DNA of 46,375 nt from DATNPH01 sp036703315 (GTDB taxonomy: Bacteria > Cyanobacteriota > Cyanobacteriia > Cyanobacteriales > Coleofasciculaceae). Location: the NCBI GenBank assembly GCA_036703315.1, contig DATNPH010000085.1, forward strand, positions 1 to 46,375, written 5' to 3'. The position numbers and the translations under genes are program-made. Below the pieces are notes generated by a model. The model ran no database searches and was not told the DNA's origin. It worked only from the letters and a program-made list of their open reading frames with translations. Below are positions 42,338 through 46,375 of this stretch, piece by piece (positions within the stretch are counted from its first letter, which is position 1; every line of letters begins with the position of its first letter).

Positions 42338-43591
42338 TCACAATACTGTTTCAAAAGCTTTGGTCAAGTGGTCAACTTCCTCAAGGGTATTGTAATGAAC
42401 CATGCTAACTCGCACCACTCCCCCTTGCTTATCTAACCCTAAGGATTCAATTAGTCGCTTGGCATAAAAGTGACCAAAGCGAATACCAATATTGTGCTGA
42501 TCAATTTGCAGAGGAATTGTCTCGCTGTCGATTCCATGAACCACAAACGAGATAGTTGGAACTCGTGAAGCTCGATTTACCTGAGCTTGACCAATTATGC
42601 GGATATTCGATTTGCTAGTTAGATATTTGAGGAAGCGATCGCCTATGACATCCTCATGAGCACTTATCAAATCAAATGCCTGCACCATCTGGCTTCTCAA
42701 ATCAGGAGCTGTTTGCTTACCGTAGTGAAACTGCGCTAGCTCGCTCAAATAATCACATAAACCTAACATCCCATAGCTCAATTCAAAATTGACATTTCCA
42801 GGCTGAAACTTGTAGGGAATATCAGTTTGGTTAATAAAATAATGGTTTATTCCAGGTATGGCTAATAAATGCTCGTGTTTGCCATAAAGTAAGGCGTAAT
42901 GGGAGCCGTATGCTTTATAAAAGCTAAAGGCATAGAAATCCACATCCAAATCTTGGACATCGATTAATCGGTGAGGTGCATAAGCGACGCCATCAACACA
43001 AACTTTTGCTCCATAGCTGTGGACAAGTTTTGTAATGTCTTTAACAGGATTGATTGTTCCTAAGATATTAGAGGCATGGGTAAAGGCAACAAGACGAGTC
43101 CGCTCATTTAGCAAGAGTTCTAAATCTTCTAAATGTAGCTTTAAGGTATCAGGATTGATTCGCCATACTTTAATCTTGATTCCCTGTCTCTCCAAGTCAA
43201 CCCAGGGACCAATATTCGCTTCATGATCACAATTGGTTACGATTACTTCGTCACCTGGCTTCCAAGTCTGGCTCAGACATAAAGACAGAATTCGGATCAT
43301 CAATGTAGTTGATGAACCCATGACCACTTCTGAGAGTGACTTGGCATTAATTAAGGTTGCCATGGATTGGGCGGCTTTTGCAACGCGATCGCCTGCTAGT
43401 TGCGAGATAGCATAAGAGGCTCCCAATTGGACATCAGAAGTTAGCAAATATTCACTAATCCGATCCACTACCTGCTTAAGAGTTTGTGAACCACCTGCAT
43501 TATCAAAAAAAGTCCAGTCACCCGCTAGAGACGGAAACTGTTGGCGAACAAAGTCAAGTTGTAAAGATGTATGATAATTCATCAGTTTCAT
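42338..43591 (-). CDS. Class V aminotransferase, desulfurase-like but lacking the catalytic Cys
   Basis: A 417-residue PLP enzyme of the SufS/CsdA-like class V family. FFDNAGGSQ starts the domain. THASNILGTINPVK, Asp200 (which pairs with the PLP nitrogen) and Lys226 (SFYKAYGSH, Schiff base) are present. In SufS the sulfur-carrying cysteine lies in an RAGHHCA loop. Here the equivalent is RFGHFYAKR, without Cys. This matches the 'cysteine desulfurase-like' subgroup whose members may instead act as lyases or aminotransferases. The reaction is unknown. An ATG at 43582 is an alternative start. Confidence 0.88.
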   Translation of the reverse strand: MKLMNYHTSLQLDFVRQQFPSLAGDWTFFDNAGGSQTLKQVVDRISEYLLTSDVQLGASYAISQLAGDRVAKAAQSMATLINAKSLSEVVMGSSTTLMIRILSLCLSQTWKPGDEVIVTNCDHEANIGPWVDLERQGIKIKVWRINPDTLKLHLEDLELLLNERTRLVAFTHASNILGTINPVKDITKLVHSYGAKVCVDGVAYAPHRLIDVQDLDVDFYAFSFYKAYGSHYALLYGKHEHLLAIPGINHYFINQTDIPYKFQPGNVNFELSYGMLGLCDYLSELAQFHYGKQTAPDLRSQMVQAFDLISAHEDVIGDRFLKYLTSKSNIRIIGQAQVNRASRVPTISFVVHGIDSETIPLQIDQHNIGIRFGHFYAKRLIESLGLDKQGGVVRVSMVHYNTLEEVDHLTKAFETVL

Positions 43592-43616
43592 GTGGAATTA
43601 ATTCCACGGCGGATTT

Positions 43617-44291
43617 TCAATCCAAACTCTGGTTTTCCAAGATTTCTCGAATTCGGGCTTTAAATGAACGTACTGCCGATCGCTGCCCGATGGTTTTACT
43701 CTGTTCAATAAACCCAGGAACTTCTGCAAGTGGCAAGAAAGGGAAAGTCGGGCTGTGATCGCACTGCTCATATGTTGCCTCTACCAGCCGATAAACTTGA
43801 AGAGTATTCTTTCTATATCTCCAAAGTTCAGGAACGCCCAGAGACGCATAGATTGTAAATTTATTTAGAGAAGAACTCGTGTAATCTGACTCCACTGCTA
43901 AATCTGACGGTGGATCATCCGGTAAGTTAATTTCTTCTAAGCCTCTGACTTGACTTTCATTCTGGATATAAAAGCAGCTATCAGGCTCAACCGCACGCCT
44001 TAAGTCTTCTCGTTCAAGGGTCAAAGCACCAGCTTTCATGACCTCGATTTCTAGCTCATCTGCTATTGCTGTAATAAAATCCTCTATCAGTCCTTTGGGA
44101 ACTTCATGGTTTAAGAGTGGCATCCTGATTTCTAATACCCCTTGGTCATAAGCAATTTTCCAAGCGCGATCGTCTCCAACATCCGCCAGCAAAGCCCTAA
44201 AAGTTTGCCAGCTAACGCCTCTTAACACAATTGCTTCTGCGCAAACCTGCTCTTGTACTGGGGTAGGTGTGGTAACTGTCTGCACCTCCAT
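43617..44291 (-). CDS. Uma2-family endonuclease (DUF820)
   Basis: A 224-residue member of the Uma2/DUF820 family, very abundant in cyanobacteria, with a restriction-endonuclease-like fold. The core has EPDSCFYIQNE and PPDLAVESDYTSSSLNKFTIYASLGVPELWRYR (pattern PDL.VE...S, then LGVPE.W), giving the PD-(D/E)xK-type acidic residues. The ATG at 44291 has GAGGAA seven bases upstream. It ends 26 bp before the aminotransferase start on the same strand. Nuclease activity has rarely been tested in this family. Confidence 0.9.
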   Translation of the reverse strand: MEVQTVTTPTPVQEQVCAEAIVLRGVSWQTFRALLADVGDDRAWKIAYDQGVLEIRMPLLNHEVPKGLIEDFITAIADELEIEVMKAGALTLEREDLRRAVEPDSCFYIQNESQVRGLEEINLPDDPPSDLAVESDYTSSSLNKFTIYASLGVPELWRYRKNTLQVYRLVEATYEQCDHSPTFPFLPLAEVPGFIEQSKTIGQRSAVRSFKARIREILENQSLD

Positions 44292-44412
44292 TGGTCAATT
44301 CCTCAATAGCACTTGTTCTTCCTATTATCAACGGGAAGCTCAAGAGTGAACTTTCCTCTAAAGGGAGCGTCTACTTTTGCTAAGCTAACCGATGGTCACT
44401 AGACGATCGCTC

Positions 44413-44420
44413 AAGGAGGA
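44413..44420 (+). promoter_or_regulatory. Strong Shine-Dalgarno far from the ATG of the DUF1460 gene
   Basis: AAGGAGGA lies 23 bases before the ATG at 44444, too far for normal use. Between them the frame is open, and ATC at 44429 lies at the ideal distance. Either a rare non-ATG start is used or the site belongs to something else. Confidence 0.4.
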
Positions 44421-44443
44421 CGATTCAAATCAATAAAATTAAG

Positions 44444-45397
44444 ATGAGAAGACTTTTAGGCGTCGCTGTGGTAGGTTTTGCCCTTAATTTCATTGCGGCT
44501 TCTCGTTTTGCCTCTCAAGCTTGGGTAAATCAGCCTCTGTCGATCACCTCTACCTTGGCTGAACAGCAGCTACTCTACGCCCAAACCTTAAAAAAACAAA
44601 TTCCAGAAATACAAGAGGACGAACGTTTCCAGCCCATTATCCAGTACGCAACTGAGCAGAAATTGTATCAGCGTCCAATGGGGGAAATTATGCAGGCGAT
44701 CGCTGAACAATTTCTCGGCACAGCCTACAAAGCCAATTTGTTGGATCAATCCAAACAAGAAACTCTCGTTGTCACTCTTAAGCAACTCGATTGCGTGCTG
44801 TTTGTCGAAACTGTGTTAGCGATCGCACGGGGTGTAGCCGTGCAAGATAACTCCTATCACACGTTTGTCAATCATATTCGTAACCAGCGTTATCGCCATG
44901 GTGAGATGAATGGCTATTGCAGCCGACTACACTATTTTTCTGAATGGATCATTGACAACGAAAAACGAGGTGCTGTTAAAAATATTGGGCATGATTTAAA
45001 GGGTGTGCCGCTCAATAAAAGGTTAAATTTTATGAGTACACATCGGCAGAGTCATCCACGCTTGAGTGATCAAGCTACTTACAAGTGCTTTGTTGAGACA
45101 GAAGCTAAGCTCGATGGAGTAAAGCTTGATTACATTCCCACAAACGAGATTCACCGTGTGTATGCTCAGCTGCAACCAGGGGACATTGTTGCCGTAGCAA
45201 CTAACCTCCCTGGACTTGATGTAACTCACACTGGATTAATTTATCGCCACTCAAACGGAAATATTGGTTTTATCCACGCTTCGCCCATTGGGAAAGTAAC
45301 AATTGCACGGGATTTACAAAGGTATGTCAGCAGGGTTAACAATGCGATCGGCATATTAGTAGCGCGACCCACTAATCCGCAACAGACGACGAATTAA
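44444..45397 (+). CDS. DUF1460 amidase-like protein
   Basis: A 317-residue protein of the DUF1460 family, NlpC/P60-like N-acetylmuramoyl-L-alanine amidases or related endopeptidases that act on peptidoglycan fragments. The N terminus has a signal peptide or anchor (RRLLGVAVVGFALNFIAAS). The nucleophile is Cys117 in LDCVLFVE and the catalytic His is 262 in VTHTGLIYR; SRLHYFSEWI is another family block. It is therefore periplasmic. The ATG lacks a well-placed ribosome binding site. The acetyltransferase gene starts 14 bp downstream. Confidence 0.88.
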   Translation: MRRLLGVAVVGFALNFIAASRFASQAWVNQPLSITSTLAEQQLLYAQTLKKQIPEIQEDERFQPIIQYATEQKLYQRPMGEIMQAIAEQFLGTAYKANLLDQSKQETLVVTLKQLDCVLFVETVLAIARGVAVQDNSYHTFVNHIRNQRYRHGEMNGYCSRLHYFSEWIIDNEKRGAVKNIGHDLKGVPLNKRLNFMSTHRQSHPRLSDQATYKCFVETEAKLDGVKLDYIPTNEIHRVYAQLQPGDIVAVATNLPGLDVTHTGLIYRHSNGNIGFIHASPIGKVTIARDLQRYVSRVNNAIGILVARPTNPQQTTN

Positions 45398-45411
45398 AAT
45401 TGTGGTGATTT

Positions 45412-45897
45412 ATGGGAAAGTCCTCTGCTTCGTTGCCATCAGGATGTGTTCTCCGTCCGGCTATTGCCAAGGATATATGGGCAATTCGGAAATTAGTGCT
45501 GAGTGCAAAACTCGATCCCACTCAGTTACGTTGGTCACAGTTTTGGCTGATTGAATGTGAGGGACGTGTGGTAGCTTGTGGGCAGTTGCGTAGCTTTTCT
45601 GGGGCGCAAGAATTGGGTAGTTTAGTAGTAGCATCCGCTTGGCGAGGTCAAGGTTTAGGGAGCTATTTAGTTAAGCATTTAATTCAAGAGGCAACCCAGC
45701 CACTTTATCTGGAATGTCTAGGCAGCAGATTGGCAAGGTTTTATACTCATTTTGGTTTTGTGGCGATATCGCCTTCAGCGACGGTTGTTTGGCAAGATCT
45801 ACCTCAATCCCTCAAACGGAAGTTTGGCATTTCACAACTGGTTTCCAGACTCTTGCCCATAATTTCTGTGACAATCATGCAGTATCAAGGGGTCTAA
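45412..45897 (+). CDS. GNAT N-acetyltransferase
   Basis: A 161-residue single GNAT domain. VLRPAIAKDIWAIRKLV starts the fold, the acetyl-CoA loop is RGQGLGSYLVKHLI, and LARFYTHFGF completes the core. The C-terminal 30 residues are basic with a hydrophobic end (LLPIISVTIMQY), as in other small cyanobacterial members. It lies 14 bp after the DUF1460 gene, so they are probably co-transcribed. The substrate is unknown. Confidence 0.88.
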   Translation: MGKSSASLPSGCVLRPAIAKDIWAIRKLVLSAKLDPTQLRWSQFWLIECEGRVVACGQLRSFSGAQELGSLVVASAWRGQGLGSYLVKHLIQEATQPLYLECLGSRLARFYTHFGFVAISPSATVVWQDLPQSLKRKFGISQLVSRLLPIISVTIMQYQGV

Positions 45898-45908
45898 CTC
45901 ATTGATGA

Positions 45909-46375
45909 TCAAATCTCAACCGCCCCCAGAGCTTTCAGCATGGCTTTCTGTGCTTCCGTCAAACCTGTAACTCCGGTGATGTTCATACCCTCATAGGGTC
46001 TAGCAGCTACCAGCGTCTTCAGGCACTCACCCGTCTTGACATTCCAAATCTTAACTGTCTCATCTTGACTTCCACTAACCAGGGTTTGACCATCGGAACT
46101 GAAAGCAACAGACCAAACCTTCTCAGTATGCCCTCGCAAAGTTTTTAGACACTGCCCAGTGAGAACCTCCCACAGTTGTACGGTTGAGTCATCACTGCCA
46201 CCAACTAAGATTTGACCGTCGGGACTGAAGGTGGCGGACTCTCCCCAACTGCTTTGTCCTTGCAGAGTTTGCAGGCATTGCCCAGTGCCAACCTTCCACA
46301 ACCTTACCGTTTGGTCGAGACTGCTACTAGCAAGCAGTTGACCATCGAGGCTGAAGGTGATGGACTCTACCCAAC
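45909..46375 (-). CDS. WD40-repeat protein, 3' part only
   Basis: The C-terminal 154 residues of a protein whose start lies outside the window; the frame is open to the right edge. Three WD40 blades are visible, each ending VRLWKV, VQLWEV or VKIWNV and joined by TGQCL-TL.G.. segments. The tail RPYEGMNITGVTGLTEAQKA-type ending is the standard C terminus of cyanobacterial NB-ARC/AAA-WD40 signalling proteins, so the missing part probably contains an NTPase domain. It is convergent with the acetyltransferase gene; the stops are 11 bp apart. Confidence 0.9.
   Translation of the reverse strand, partial: WVESITFSLDGQLLASSSLDQTVRLWKVGTGQCLQTLQGQSSWGESATFSPDGQILVGGSDDSTVQLWEVLTGQCLKTLRGHTEKVWSVAFSSDGQTLVSGSQDETVKIWNVKTGECLKTLVAARPYEGMNITGVTGLTEAQKAMLKALGAVEI

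Noticed and set aside
1..46375. tRNA, rRNA, CRISPR array, complete insertion sequence or prophage
   Set aside because: Reading both strands by eye I found no cloverleaf with a TTCGA-type arm, no rRNA segment, no regular repeat-spacer array and no transposase or phage structural gene. A tRNA scan and covariance-model search would settle the RNA part.

Overview
The window is cyanobacterial chromosomal DNA. The octamer GCGATCGC (HIP1) and its variants recur throughout. The gene families are also typical: short-form HisG, cyanobacterial pentapeptide-repeat proteins, two-partner-secretion/CHAT proteins, Uma2 nucleases, DUF2993, DUF1003 and DUF2231 proteins, and a WD40 protein ending in the usual cyanobacterial tail. 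AT-rich spacers hold interspersed repeats of the 'ggcagaagg', 'agtcaaaagtc' and 'cccctccc' kinds, as in terrestrial or freshwater cyanobacteria with large genomes. I cannot name the species. I recognised no tRNA, rRNA, CRISPR array or intact transposase.

Layout. 1-6.6 kb: argJ, an exported metallophosphoesterase, a possible regulator, a small conserved protein beside IS200/IS605-like hairpins, a tandem-GNAT protein and hisG. 6.6-11.7 kb: one 1673-residue frame that joins a family-2 glycosyltransferase to an exported haemagglutinin-like/CHAT protease-like protein. 12.1-17.2 kb: a leftward series of an alpha/beta hydrolase, GST, cupin, clpP, a nucleotidyltransferase with a small phage-like partner, and an ArsR/AHSA1 pair with its own operators. 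18-22.6 kb: a small secreted protein, a DUF2231 membrane protein, and two DUF2993 paralogues around a DUF1003 protein. 22.8-35.3 kb: a large phosphonate locus. 35.6-46.4 kb: a hemerythrin-like protein, a pentapeptide-repeat protein, a 1051-residue membrane repeat protein, an SDR, a class V aminotransferase lacking the desulfurase cysteine, a Uma2 protein, a DUF1460 amidase, a GNAT protein and a truncated WD40 gene.

The phosphonate locus is the functional centre. PhnC, PhnD and PhnE import phosphonates. PhnF, a GntR regulator, is transcribed back towards phnE and divergently from phnG, with a palindromic operator between them. PhnG, H, I, J, K and L form the C-P lyase core and its ATPases. The frame continues with phnM, a second divergent phnM-like gene, an HD-domain PhnZ-like oxygenase and a PhnO-like acetyltransferase. 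No phnN, phnP or phnY is present here. Upstream of phnC lies an array with an exact 11-bp period that resembles a cyanobacterial Pho box, so phosphate starvation probably controls the import genes.

Interspersed repeats have shaped the window. Three copies of a MITE-like element of about 105-112 bp share TATAGC ends. Palindromic repeats also run into coding sequence: the glycosyltransferase/CHAT linker, the end of phnI and the end of phnJ.
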